64,000 nt of DNA from Oscillospiraceae bacterium (lineage in GTDB: Bacteria > Bacillota > Clostridia > Oscillospirales > Ruminococcaceae). The position numbers and the translations under genes are program-made. Shown piece by piece: positions 43,010 through 51,116 of this stretch. The notes below the pieces were generated by a model, which saw only the letters and a program-made list of their open reading frames with translations, had not been told where the DNA came from and did not search any database. The stretch spans positions 1 through 64,000 of the forward strand of contig JAFQBH010000012.1 in the NCBI GenBank assembly GCA_017399765.1. Direction: 5' to 3'. The first letter of the stretch is position 1. Each line of letters begins with the position of its first letter.

Positions 43010-43708
43010 TTACACCTTAAAATAATCCATTTTCTTTTCAAGCCAACCGAGGAAAATCGTAAGAAGTCCGCTGAAGAGCAGATAATAAACGCCGGTGAAG
43101 AGCATCGGCCAGATTATACCTTCGGATTTTATGTAATTCTGTCCGTCCCACATAAGCTCATAAACCGCAATTACGCGAACAAGGGAAGTGTCTTTAACAA
43201 GGGTGATAACCTCGTTTCCAATCGGCGGAATAATGCGTTTTATAACCTGGAGAAGAACGACCTTAAAGAAAATCTGGCTTTTCGTCATGCCGAGAACTTC
43301 GCCCGCTTCATACTGTCCTTTCGGAATTCCTTCAATTCCGCCGCGGTAAATTTCGGAAAAATAGCAGGCATAGTTGAGGATAAAAGCAATCATTGCCGCA
43401 ATAAATCTTCCGGTTGCGCCGCTTCCCCACCAGTTGTTTCCGAGAATAATTCCGGGTCCGTAATAGATTATGATAAGCTGGAGCATAAGGGGAGTTCCGC
43501 GGATAACCCAAACAAGAAACTTGTTGAACCAACGGATTATTCCAACGCTGCTCATGGAACCGAAAGCAATAACAAGTCCCAAAGGAAGAGAACCCAGAAG
43601 GGTAAGGAAAAATATTTCAAGGGATTTTACAAATCCGATGTTGAGAGAGGTCAGAACCTCTCTGATTTGTTCCCAATCCAGTTGGGCAAAAAAAGAAAAT
43701 TCGAACAT
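43010..43708 (-). CDS. Polar amino-acid ABC transporter, permease protein
   Basis: The 232-residue protein has five membrane helices and the HisM/GlnP-type signature: [43 protein letters not shown], and the EAA loop [24 protein letters not shown]. It forms the channel as a homodimer. It lies between the ATPase (2 bp) and the binding protein (85 bp, with a hairpin). Confidence 0.95.
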   Translation of the reverse strand: MFEFSFFAQLDWEQIREVLTSLNIGFVKSLEIFFLTLLGSLPLGLVIAFGSMSSVGIIRWFNKFLVWVIRGTPLMLQLIIIYYGPGIILGNNWWGSGATGRFIAAMIAFILNYACYFSEIYRGGIEGIPKGQYEAGEVLGMTKSQIFFKVVLLQVIKRIIPPIGNEVITLVKDTSLVRVIAVYELMWDGQNYIKSEGIIWPMLFTGVYYLLFSGLLTIFLGWLEKKMDYFKV

Positions 43709-43728
43709 TTTAACCTCGTCTTTTCACC

Positions 43729-43764
43729 AATGCAGGGAACGCCGTTTCCGACGTTCCCTGCATT
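43729..43764 (-). terminator. Hairpin between binding-protein and permease genes
   Basis: AATGCAGGGAACG pairs perfectly with CGTTCCCTGCATT with a 10-base loop. No long T run follows. It may cause partial termination or protect the upstream message, giving more binding protein than permease. Confidence 0.65.
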
Positions 43765-43793
43765 GAAAGATAAATTATAATTAAGGGGATTTT

Positions 43794-44576
43794 TTATTTG
43801 ATGATTACGGATTCCTGAACGCCATAGGTTTTTGCGGTTTCAAGAACGGTTCCTTCTGCGCAGGCATCTGCCCAGAACTGATTGAATTTTTCAACAAGGT
43901 CGCTGCCTTTTCTGAAGCCTACTACGTATTCTTCGCTGGTGAGAGAAACAGTATAGGTAAGATCGGGATAACCGGTTCCTTCACCGATCATTGCGCCGGC
44001 CATAAGAAGGTCGATTACGCATGCATCGGAGGTTCCTGCTGCAACTTCCATAAGAGCGTCGCTCTGGTAAGCAACTTCGGTGAAGTTAAGGCCAAGACCT
44101 TCGACAATTTCTTTACCTGCGGAACCTGCTTCAACTGCGAAAGCAAGGTCTGCAAGAGAAGCTTCGTCCTGATACTGGTCGGCAACGTCTGCATTGACTA
44201 CGACAACCTGGGCGTTTTTGCAGTAAGGATCAGAGCAGCCCATTGCGTCTTTAACTTTATCGGTAAGGGTCATGCCGTTCCAGACAGCATCGATGCTCTT
44301 GTTTTCAAGTTCAAAAATTTTGTTATCCCAATCGATTACGATAAATTCAACTTCAACACCGAGATATTCGGCAAATTCTTTTGCCATGTCCGCATCAAAA
44401 CCGATCCATTCGCCGTTTTCATCTTCATAGTCCATCGGAGCAAAATCGGTGATACCAACTACTATTTTGCCGTTGTTGGTGATATATTCAAGGTCGGAAG
44501 CGGGTTCGTTATTGCCGCAGGCGGTAAGGCAAAGGGTAAGTACGAAAGCAAGTATAACAGCGATAAGTTTTTTCAT
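43794..44576 (-). CDS. Polar amino-acid ABC transporter, substrate-binding lipoprotein
   Basis: The 260-residue precursor has a lipoprotein signal (LTACG near residue 20) and a family-3 binding domain: GKIVVGITDFAPMDYEDENGEWIGFDADMAKEFAEYLG, WDNKIFELENKSIDAVWNGMT and VEAGSAGKEIVEG. It captures a polar amino acid outside the cell. ATG 44576 follows TTGGAGG; an in-frame TTG upstream overlaps that site. It is the first main gene of the operon and shows highly biased codon use. The exact ligand is not determined. Confidence 0.94.
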   Translation of the reverse strand: MKKLIAVILAFVLTLCLTACGNNEPASDLEYITNNGKIVVGITDFAPMDYEDENGEWIGFDADMAKEFAEYLGVEVEFIVIDWDNKIFELENKSIDAVWNGMTLTDKVKDAMGCSDPYCKNAQVVVVNADVADQYQDEASLADLAFAVEAGSAGKEIVEGLGLNFTEVAYQSDALMEVAAGTSDACVIDLLMAGAMIGEGTGYPDLTYTVSLTSEEYVVGFRKGSDLVEKFNQFWADACAEGTVLETAKTYGVQESVIIK

Positions 44577-44618
44577 TTTATTTTCCTCCAAAATTCAAGT
44601 TTTTAATAAATTGATGTC

Positions 44619-44703
44619 TTATGATTTTTTATGTTTTTTCTTAAAAGCATCAATGTCGGTGTCGCTTGATTTCTGAAGGTTTTTGCCATATTTTAGCCAT
44701 CAT
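44619..44703 (-). pseudogene. Possible 27-residue small protein gene interrupted by one extra base
   Basis: On the minus strand a strong CGGAGG site precedes ATG 44703. The open frame reads 17 codons and stops at 44650. If one A of the run in GCTAAAATATGG is removed, the frame continues as MMAKYGKNLQKSSDTDID and then a lysine/histidine-rich tail to the TAA at 44619. It lies between a good promoter and the transporter operon. It may be a decayed gene, a programmed frameshift, a leader peptide or a sequence error. Confidence 0.4.
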
Positions 44704-44732
44704 TTTTTCCTCCGTTGTTTTACTGTGGTATC

Positions 44733-44761
44733 ATAGTAACACTTTACCATAATAAAGTCAA
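44733..44761 (-). promoter_or_regulatory. Predicted sigma-A promoter of the amino-acid transporter operon
   Basis: On the minus strand TTGACT and TACTAT are separated by 17 bases. The resulting leader is about 150 bases and contains the small reading frame at 44619-44703. Confidence 0.7.
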
Positions 44762-44802
44762 TAGGTAAATTGATATTTTTTTAAAATATTTTAAAAAAAT
44801 GA

Positions 44803-44836
44803 AAAAACACCCTTCTTTTTAAAGAAAGGTGTTTTA
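44803..44836 (-). terminator. Terminator of plsC
   Basis: On the minus strand AAAACACC pairs with GGTGTTTT and a T run follows. Confidence 0.75.
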
Positions 44837-45634
44837 TTTCATCATAATTTCTCTTGCAAAATTGCTTATTTCAATGGTTTTGTGTTCCCGGATAAATTCT
44901 TCGCCTATAATGCCTTTTATCTCAAGAAGAACTTCGGCTTTTTTCCAAATTGGTTTTTTAAGAATTTTGTCAGTTCCGGAAATATGGGCAACAACAACGG
45001 GACATTCCGCCTTTTTGGCAATTCGGAAAGAGCCGTGGCGAAATTCCAGAAGTTCGCCGCTTTTGCTGACCCATCCTTCCGGATAAATTCCGATGGAGCA
45101 GGTTCCGTTTTTGATAAATTCGGCGGCATGGTTGATTGTTTTAAGAGCCTCCCGGTCATTTTCGCGGTCTATGGGAAGGCAGGCGGCTTCGTGCAGGAAA
45201 GAACCAGCAACCGGATAGGAATGGGTCTCCTTTTTGCTTATGAAAGCTATGTGGCGCTTTCTGAAAAGCAAAAGCGGAACAGCAGGATCCAGCCAGTGGA
45301 TGTGGTTACAGACGAAAAGGAAATTTCCGTTTTCGGGGACAAGTTCTTTTCCGGTAATTTTTACTTTGACCCGGAAAATTTTAAGAACCAAAAAAGCCGT
45401 TTGGACAAGAACGTGGTAATAATATCTGTTTTGGTGGATTATGGGCTTTTTTGTGTTGACAAAAAGCGAAAGAAAAGCGCAATAGATAAAATGCGCCGCA
45501 ACGCCGAGCATAAAGACGTTTATAAAAATCAGAACCGTAAGAATAAGCCAATACCAGCGGTCAACAAAACCATAAACCGTTACAGTGGAAAGAGCGATAT
45601 AGACACTTGCGAAAAAAATTATATAAAACAGCAC
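44834..45634 (-). CDS. plsC: 1-acyl-sn-glycerol-3-phosphate acyltransferase (PlsC family)
   Basis: The 266-residue protein has two N-terminal membrane helices (about 5-55) and the acyltransferase motifs: NHIHWLDP (H-x4-D), the arginine block (CLPIDREND), YPEGWVSKSG and a proline-containing fourth motif (CPVVVAHISGTD). It adds the second acyl chain to lysophosphatidic acid at the cytoplasmic membrane face. It is monocistronic. Substrate details within the family cannot be told; a paralog making other lipids is possible. Confidence 0.9.
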   Translation of the reverse strand: MLFYIIFFASVYIALSTVTVYGFVDRWYWLILTVLIFINVFMLGVAAHFIYCAFLSLFVNTKKPIIHQNRYYYHVLVQTAFLVLKIFRVKVKITGKELVPENGNFLFVCNHIHWLDPAVPLLLFRKRHIAFISKKETHSYPVAGSFLHEAACLPIDRENDREALKTINHAAEFIKNGTCSIGIYPEGWVSKSGELLEFRHGSFRIAKKAECPVVVAHISGTDKILKKPIWKKAEVLLEIKGIIGEEFIREHKTIEISNFAREIMMK

Positions 45635-45716
45635 AAAAATCAGCTCCTTCCGGTTTATTCAAAATATATTTTAGCACGAATCGGAATATTATTCAAAAGC
45701 AACAGTTGTTGAAAAT

Positions 45717-45748
45717 AAAAAAAGACGAGGCCGAAGCCTCGTCTTTTT
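45717..45748 (-). terminator. Terminator of the HAD phosphatase gene
   Basis: AAAAAAGACGAGGC pairs with GCCTCGTCTTTTT around CGAA. Confidence 0.88.
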
Positions 45749-45766
45749 ATGTATCAAATAGTTTAA

Positions 45767-47389
45767 TTATTTGATGTTTTTGTAGCCTGCATATTCGGAA
45801 ACGCAGCCGTGTTTGATGCCGATAACAGCATCTTCAGCATTGGTTTTAACAGTGAAGAGGTTGATTGCTTCTTTAGTGGTAAGTTCGTTTTCGATCATGT
45901 AGTTGAGCATTGCCATGTGATCTTCGCTTCTGGTAAGAAGGAGTTCTTCTTTGCCGAGTCTGAGGGTGTAGTCAGATGCGAGAAGGCCACGGAGACCGTT
46001 TTCCTGACGACCCTGGAGTACGTAGTAGGTATCGCCTGCTGCGTTTGCAGTTGCGAGATCAGTGTAGCCGAGGTAATCTCTCTGATAAAGAGCGATAACG
46101 GTGGAGATACCGCCGCCGTCGGTTACTTTACGGTTTGCACGGTTGAAGTTGATTACGAGTTTGGTGTTTTCGTATTCAGTGCAGAAGTTCCAGTCACCGG
46201 TGGAGTCCATGAAGCAAGCGAGAGGACCTACGCCGTTGTATTTGGGCATGATTGCAGCATTGATAGCTTCAACTTTACCAACACCCTGGGTCTGTGCGCC
46301 GAGTGCGAGGTTGTCTTTTACCCATTCGCCGTCTACGATCATCCAGCCGTAACCGGTTTCGTAGTCGTAAGAGTTAACATATTTGCCGTTTTCGTCAAGG
46401 GTTCTTGCCATTGCGATAACGCCGGTTACATAATCATGGAGACCGTATACGTCAACTGCTGCACGGATAGGATCGATTGCGGATGCGGAGCATACCCAAA
46501 CATCGATGTCAGCTTCGTCAAGAGTTTTGTAGAGCCACTGGAGCTGTTCGGAAACGCCGGTACCGGAAGTCCATTCATAAGAAACAGGACCTACTTTGGT
46601 GCCTTCGCCAGCAGTTTCCCAAAGAACGGAAGAGGTTTCAACTTTGCCGTAGTATTCATGAGATGCTGCAGCGAGGTCATAAACTTCCTGTTCGGTCATG
46701 CCGGTGAACCAATAAAGTACCCAAGGATATGCAACTGCAGGGGATTCTGCATCATAAACGAGGTCATACATTGCTCTCATTTTGGTTGCAAATTCTGCCC
46801 ACATGGGGTCAGCCTGGATTTCAGCCTGGCCAGCTTCGTCAAGACCATCAGCGTCGAAAGGACCATAGGTGGTGTAGAGGTATTCGTATGCAGCAGCGAT
46901 ATCAGCTACCCAGTCTGCATAGGAACCATTACCATAACCGAGGTCGGTTCTGTCTTCATCATGATCACCGATTTCGGTGAAGAGGATGTCGGAGATTTCT
47001 TCGGGGGTGAATGCAAATGCCATTACCTGAAGCTGGTAAACAGCGAGCTGCTCTTCAACGTCGAAGATGGAGGTGGTGTTGTCGAAGTCGAAAACTACAT
47101 AAGCGTTTTCAGTGCCGCCGTAAGTTTCGCAGAAATCAAGGATTGCCTGCTCAACATAGGGGTTCCAGCCAGCTTCTGCAGATTCGGGAGCTGCGTATTT
47201 TTCAACGAGAGCTGCGATTTCTGCTGCTTTTTCTTCAACATAGGTGAGTTCTACTTCGGGCTCGGTGGGTTCTTCGGGTTCGGTCGGAACTTCGGGTTCA
47301 GAGGGTTCTTCGGGTTCTGCGGGGGTTCCGCATGCTGCGAAGGAAAGAACCATTACGAGAGCGAGAAGCATTGCGAGAAGTTTTTTCAT
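45767..47389 (-). CDS. Secreted HAD-type phosphatase, phosphorylcholine-phosphatase-like, lipoprotein
   Basis: The 540-residue precursor has a lipoprotein signal (SFAACG near residue 20) and a Pro/Glu-rich linker (about 22-50). HAD motif I reads VVFDFDNTTSIFDVEEQL, resembling the D-x-DNT-xxx-D-EE pattern of phosphorylcholine phosphatases, followed by a large cap, motif II in VCSASAIDPIRA and motif IV in CFMDSTGDWN. It should act outside the cell on a phosphate ester, perhaps choline or host phospholipid head groups; the substrate is inference. Codon use is among the most biased in the window, suggesting an abundant protein. ATG 47389 follows AAGGAGTG. Confidence 0.75.
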   Translation of the reverse strand: MKKLLAMLLALVMVLSFAACGTPAEPEEPSEPEVPTEPEEPTEPEVELTYVEEKAAEIAALVEKYAAPESAEAGWNPYVEQAILDFCETYGGTENAYVVFDFDNTTSIFDVEEQLAVYQLQVMAFAFTPEEISDILFTEIGDHDEDRTDLGYGNGSYADWVADIAAAYEYLYTTYGPFDADGLDEAGQAEIQADPMWAEFATKMRAMYDLVYDAESPAVAYPWVLYWFTGMTEQEVYDLAAASHEYYGKVETSSVLWETAGEGTKVGPVSYEWTSGTGVSEQLQWLYKTLDEADIDVWVCSASAIDPIRAAVDVYGLHDYVTGVIAMARTLDENGKYVNSYDYETGYGWMIVDGEWVKDNLALGAQTQGVGKVEAINAAIMPKYNGVGPLACFMDSTGDWNFCTEYENTKLVINFNRANRKVTDGGGISTVIALYQRDYLGYTDLATANAAGDTYYVLQGRQENGLRGLLASDYTLRLGKEELLLTRSEDHMAMLNYMIENELTTKEAINLFTVKTNAEDAVIGIKHGCVSEYAGYKNIK

Positions 47390-47465
47390 AGTGACACTCC
47401 TTACATTTTTCGTGTTTCTACACTTCTTTTTAGTAAATATGGAGTTTACCCCATATTTCATTGTT

Positions 47466-47494
47466 ATGATACTATTTTTAAAGAGAAATGTCAA
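47466..47494 (-). promoter_or_regulatory. Predicted sigma-A promoter of the HAD phosphatase gene
   Basis: On the minus strand TTGACA and TATCAT are separated by 17 bases. Confidence 0.75.
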
Positions 47495-47639
47495 TAATTC
47501 TGACAGAATTGTAACCGTTTTAAGGCTGTTTTTGCAGGAAAATATTTACAGACTTTGTCACTTTAAACCGAAAAGCGAATATTTTGCGGCAGAAATTTGT
47601 TCGTTAAAAACAAAACATCACCGTTTCAGCATAAATATA

Positions 47640-48030
47640 AAAAACCAGGGCGCACCAACAGGTGCGCCCCGCTTTAAATTACTGTAGTGGCGGATATTAT
47701 CCGCCCGTTTTTTAATTGAACAGGGTTTATCCATCTTCCGCCTTTTTCGGCAAAGCCGAAAAATCCACCTTCCCCTCTGGGAAGGTAATCTGAAAATTAA
47801 CCGAGCCACCGTTTTAAACAAAAAACCGTTGTCGCCTCCAAAGGTGGCGACGACGGTCGGGATTAGAAAGTGCAAATTTTCGGTGGTGCATTTTGTCCCC
47901 TTATGAAGGGGACAGCAGTTGCGGGAGCAACGCAGGGGTTGGAAAGGCGTTTCTTTGGCGGCTATACCGCCGTTTCTTTGCGCCGTCAAAGAAATGGGGG
48001 TATATTCATATAAGAATTTTAACGGAACAG
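47640..48030. repeat. Gene-free mosaic of palindromic repeats
   Basis: About 400 bases without a credible gene hold a chain of hairpins: GGGCGCACC/GGTGCGCCC (47647-47668), GGCGGATATTATCCGCC (47688-47704), CCTTCCC/GGGAAGG near 47765-47785, GTCGCC/GGCGAC (47831-47851) and further CGCCGTTTCTTTG-type words. Open frames across it read as low-quality sequence and do not resemble proteins. It appears to be a landing site for several dispersed repeat types. Confidence 0.6.
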
Positions 48031-48038
48031 GGTTTGCA

Positions 48039-48086
48039 ATCCCTCAGTCAGCTTCGCTGACAGCTCCTTTTATACAAGAGAGCCTT
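48039..48086. repeat. Dispersed intergenic repeat, diverged copy 3
   Basis: ATCCCTCAGTCAGCTTCGCTGACAGCTCC has the same plan as the units at 39461 and 42173 (CCCTC, then a GTCAGC/GCTGAC hairpin, then CTCC), but the stem sequence differs. Confidence 0.5.
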
Positions 48087-48094
48087 CACGGTTT

Positions 48095-49654
48095 TTATTC
48101 GCAGAAGCGGAAAGTTATATGGCCGCCGTAAACGGAATAATCAAGGCCGGAAATCCTTGGTGAAACGGCAAAATATGAGGTCTCATAAAAAAGCGGAAGG
48201 GCGGGCATTGCCTGGAGAAGCATCTGTTCCGCAACGGAAAAGGATTCTGCCATGGCGGTATAATCTTCTTCGTGGGAAGCGGCGCTTACCGCCTTGCTGA
48301 ATTCTTCGTGGTAAAAACCGGTTATGTTTTCCGAATCGGTGAAAAGAGAGAAAACTGCGTTTGGGTTGTCATATTGCGGTGTAAGAGGAACAACCGCAAG
48401 GTCAAAGTTTCCGGAAGCAACGGCGGAATTAAGTTCGTCTTCGGTAACGGGAATCAGATTAATAAAAACTGCGAGATTATCCTGAACACTTTTTTGTACG
48501 AAACCCATTGCCGGAATGAATTCTTCCGTACAAATTATTGTAAGGGTGGAAAGTTTTGCAAGGCCAAGTTCCTCAAGTCCTTCTTTAAAAAGGTCGGAAG
48601 CTATTTTCGGGTCAAATTCAAAACCGATGAAACTTTCGCCAACGGTGCCGCGATAGCTTTTTCCGTTAAGAGTTACGGAAGGGGGAACAAAAGCTTCCGC
48701 AATGCGGAAGTTTTCTTCGATTTTCGGCGCAAGAAGAGTTTTGTCTATTGCATAAGCAATGGCGCGGCGGATTTTGTTGTTTTTAAGAATTTCGTCCTTT
48801 GTGTTGAAAGCCATTGCCCATGTTGTATTTTCACTTTCGAGTATATTAAACCCTTCTTCATTAAGAAAATCTTTATCGGAAGGGTTTATTACCGAACAGT
48901 CAACCGTTTCATCAAGAAGGCGGGTTACGGCATTCGCTTTGGGGTCGTCTTTTACGAAAAGATAGACGTTTTCATATTCTTCGTTGGCGATAAGGCTGTG
49001 TTCGTTGGGCGAAAGAACATAGCTGTAGTTGTTGATTCGACGAACGTAATATGCGCCGTTGAACATTGTATAAGCAAGACCAAGCCCATAGCGTCCCTTT
49101 GTTTCCTCAAAAAAAGAACGGTTGCATGGCATTGCCGCCGCATTGGTAAGAAGATCCGGGAAAAGCGGATCGGGACTTTCAAGAGTTATCGTAAGGGTAT
49201 AGGGATCGGTTGCTTTTACTCCAAGGGATTTTTTAGGAACTTTTCCATTAAGAACGTCTTCGGAGTTTTTAATGTTATAAAAATCGCTTCGGGAAGGAGC
49301 GGAAGTTTCCGGGCTGAAAAGTCTTTCAAAAGCGAAAAGAAAATCGTCGGAAGTAACGGGAGTTTCGCCGTTGTTCCAAAAAAGTCCTTTCCGGAGATGG
49401 AAGGTATAAACAAGCCCGTTTTCTGAAACTTCCCATTTTTCTGCGGCGCCGGGAATAAGGGTTCCTTTTTTGTCTTTGTCCAAAAGACCTTGAAAACAGT
49501 TTTCAACTATGATAAGTTCGGGGTCGCTTCCGGCAAGTTGTGGGTCAAAGGAATCAACGCCGCGCGACATATCGAAACCAAGGGTTTTCGGCGCGCTGCA
49601 GCCGGAAAAAATAAAGCTGAGCACCAGAAGGAAACATATCAGTTTTTTGAGCAC
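48095..49654 (-). CDS. Peptide ABC transporter substrate-binding lipoprotein (OppA/SBP_bac_5 family)
   Basis: The 519-residue precursor has a lipoprotein signal (FSGCS) and the family-5 binding fold: DMSRGVDSFDPQLAG, a VENCFQGLLDKDKKGTLIPGAAEKWEVSENGLVYTFHLRKGLFW block, TSDDFLFAFERLF, and the RRAIAYAIDKTLL segment in the middle. It binds oligopeptides or similar ligands for uptake. No permease or ATPase is adjacent, so it depends on components elsewhere. The start is GTG 49654 with a GGAGGTG site. Confidence 0.92.
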   Translation of the reverse strand: MLKKLICFLLVLSFIFSGCSAPKTLGFDMSRGVDSFDPQLAGSDPELIIVENCFQGLLDKDKKGTLIPGAAEKWEVSENGLVYTFHLRKGLFWNNGETPVTSDDFLFAFERLFSPETSAPSRSDFYNIKNSEDVLNGKVPKKSLGVKATDPYTLTITLESPDPLFPDLLTNAAAMPCNRSFFEETKGRYGLGLAYTMFNGAYYVRRINNYSYVLSPNEHSLIANEEYENVYLFVKDDPKANAVTRLLDETVDCSVINPSDKDFLNEEGFNILESENTTWAMAFNTKDEILKNNKIRRAIAYAIDKTLLAPKIEENFRIAEAFVPPSVTLNGKSYRGTVGESFIGFEFDPKIASDLFKEGLEELGLAKLSTLTIICTEEFIPAMGFVQKSVQDNLAVFINLIPVTEDELNSAVASGNFDLAVVPLTPQYDNPNAVFSLFTDSENITGFYHEEFSKAVSAASHEEDYTAMAESFSVAEQMLLQAMPALPLFYETSYFAVSPRISGLDYSVYGGHITFRFCE

Positions 49655-49783
49655 GCGGAAAACACCTCCGTTCTTTTAAAAATGTAATATAATATATATT
49701 AACATTGAACCGAAGATTTTACAATGAAGAAAAAATGAATTTTAAGACGAAAATAAGAAAATCTTAAAAATTTTTATATTGTA

Positions 49784-49812
49784 TTGGCAAATGGATTTTG
49801 ATATACTGTAAT
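49784..49812 (+). promoter_or_regulatory. Predicted sigma-A promoter of the CD225/DUF2752 pair
   Basis: TTGGCA and TGTAAT are separated by 17 bases. Confidence 0.5.
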
Positions 49813-49861
49813 CGGAAAAGCGATATCAAATATCGAATTCTGTAAAAAAGGAGGCATATTT

Positions 49862-50362
49862 ATGAATTGTAAAAATTGCGGAGCGGAACTTCACGAAGGT
49901 GCTGTTTTCTGCGGAAACTGCGGAATGAAAGTTATGGAAGAACCGGTTTATCAGCCGCCGGAACAGCCCGTTTATGCAGAACCCAATCAGGGAGAATATC
50001 ATCAGGAAAGTTACACAGAATATCAGGAACAGGGTTCCTATGTTCCTCCGGTAATGCCGGAATATCAGGCGGAACCGGTTGTTGACGGCGAAAGACCGAA
50101 CACTGTTCTCTGGATTGTTCTTGCGGCGGTTGAAATTTTCACCTGCTGCCAGCTCACCGGTATCATAAGCCTTATTTTTGCAATTCTCGGTCATGTTGCC
50201 GCGGATAAAGGCGATTTTGCCGAAGCCGCGGGAAAAATCAGAACTGCAAAAATCTGGTTCTGGGTCGGTCTTGGTCTCGGACTTCTTTTCGTAATCCTCT
50301 ATGTCGTTCTTGTTGCTCTCGGAATTGCGGCGGGACTTGCTGAGGAAATTCTTTATTACTGA
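49862..50362 (+). CDS. Zinc-ribbon plus CD225/dispanin-type membrane protein
   Basis: The 166-residue protein starts with a zinc ribbon (MNCKNCGAELHEGAVFCGNCG, two C-x2-C knuckles), followed by a Pro/Gln/Tyr/Glu-rich linker (35-80) and a membrane domain (85-160). The membrane part reads FTCCQLTGIISLIFAILGHVAADKGDFAEAAGKIRTAKIW, matching the CD225 pattern: CC-x-L-GI, a helix, and a G-D-x-x-x-A loop. CD225 proteins in bacteria are of unknown role; eukaryotic relatives alter membrane fusion. The stop shares one base with the next start. Confidence 0.85.
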   Translation: MNCKNCGAELHEGAVFCGNCGMKVMEEPVYQPPEQPVYAEPNQGEYHQESYTEYQEQGSYVPPVMPEYQAEPVVDGERPNTVLWIVLAAVEIFTCCQLTGIISLIFAILGHVAADKGDFAEAAGKIRTAKIWFWVGLGLGLLFVILYVVLVALGIAAGLAEEILYY

Positions 50363-50769
50363 TGAAAAAACGAATAGCAATAACCCTGGCGGCGGCTTTT
50401 TTTGCCGCCGCCGCTTTGGTTTATCTTTATTTTACCGGAGAAGGGGAAGGAGCGGGAATTCCCTGCGTTTTCCACCAGATAACCGGTTTTTATTGCAGCG
50501 GATGCGGTTCCTCAAGGGCGCTCCGCTCCGTTTTGCATCTTGATTTTTATCAGGCGCTCAGATATAACGCAATTTTCACAATCGGGCTTCCGCTTCTGGC
50601 GGTTTATTTCGGCGCGCTTGTTTTCAGCTATATCCGCTTCGGAAAAGACAGAATTTCCGAAAAAATTTCGATGAAGCTTATCTGGGTTTTTATCGCGGCG
50701 GCGCTTCTTTATGGTATTTTAAGGAACATTCCGGCGTTTTCCTTTCTTGCGCCGGTAACTTTGGCATAA
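50362..50769 (+). CDS. DUF2752 membrane protein
   Basis: The 135-residue protein has three membrane helices and the DUF2752 signature C-x3-H-x2-TG-x2-C-xGCG (CVFHQITGFYCSGCG), followed by the S-R-A-L helix. The cysteines suggest metal or redox chemistry at the membrane surface; function is unknown. TGATG overlap with the CD225 gene means the two are co-translated, so the products probably act together. Confidence 0.88.
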   Translation: MKKRIAITLAAAFFAAAALVYLYFTGEGEGAGIPCVFHQITGFYCSGCGSSRALRSVLHLDFYQALRYNAIFTIGLPLLAVYFGALVFSYIRFGKDRISEKISMKLIWVFIAAALLYGILRNIPAFSFLAPVTLA

Positions 50770-50787
50770 ACGGAAAACCCCTTTCGG

Positions 50788-50816
50788 TTGACATAATTCG
50801 ATTTTGGGTCTATAAT
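50788..50816 (+). promoter_or_regulatory. Sigma-A promoter of the cobalamin-controlled operon
   Basis: TTGACA and TATAAT, both perfect, are separated by 17 bases, just upstream of the riboswitch. Confidence 0.9.
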
Positions 50817-50841
50817 ACCTTTTGAACTTAATAAAAAGCAA

Positions 50842-51002
50842 TTTTTACGGCCGCATTTTGCGGTAAAAAGGAACGCGGTTAAAATCCGCGGCTGCTCCCT
50901 CAGCTGTAATTGCCGACGGAAAACGATTTTGTCCACTGTTTTCAAAAAACGGGAAGGACGTTTTTCCGGATGAAGCATAAGCCAGAAGACTTGCCGTAAA
51001 AA
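50842..51002 (+). ncRNA. Cobalamin riboswitch
   Basis: Conserved parts are in order: AAAAAGGAACGCGGTTAAAATCCGCGGCTG, then CTCCCTCAGCTGTAATTG, a variable arm, CCACTG, GGGAAGG and finally GATGAAGCATAAGCCAGAAGACTTGCC, the B12-box. The closing P1 stem is TTTTTACGG (50842-50850) with CCGTAAAAA (50994-51002). Family-standard switches turn expression off when adenosylcobalamin is bound; here a terminator follows. Confidence 0.93.
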
Positions 51003-51059
51003 CTTCGCGCGGTAATTCATTGGGAAAGGATGAATATCAAGCAACCCCTTGTTTCGGCT

Positions 51060-51088
51060 TGCAGTCCTTTTTCGGGACTGCTTTTTTA
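51060..51088 (+). terminator. Riboswitch expression-platform terminator
   Basis: GCAGTCC pairs with GGACTGC and TTTTTT follows. The preceding bases 51036-51062 (CAAGC...GCTTG) can form a competing stem, a likely antiterminator choice. Confidence 0.82.
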
Positions 51089-51116
51089 TTGCCTTAGAAA
51101 GAAAGGATAATGAAAA

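Noticed and set aside
45809..47497. Plus-strand frame of 562 codons opposite the HAD phosphatase
   Set aside because: The minus-strand gene has signal peptide, HAD motifs, promoter and terminator. The plus frame is Cys/Phe/Val-rich with no signals.
47618..47989. Minus-strand frame of 123 codons in the repeat mosaic
   Set aside because: It is composed of the palindromic units themselves and lacks a ribosome site.
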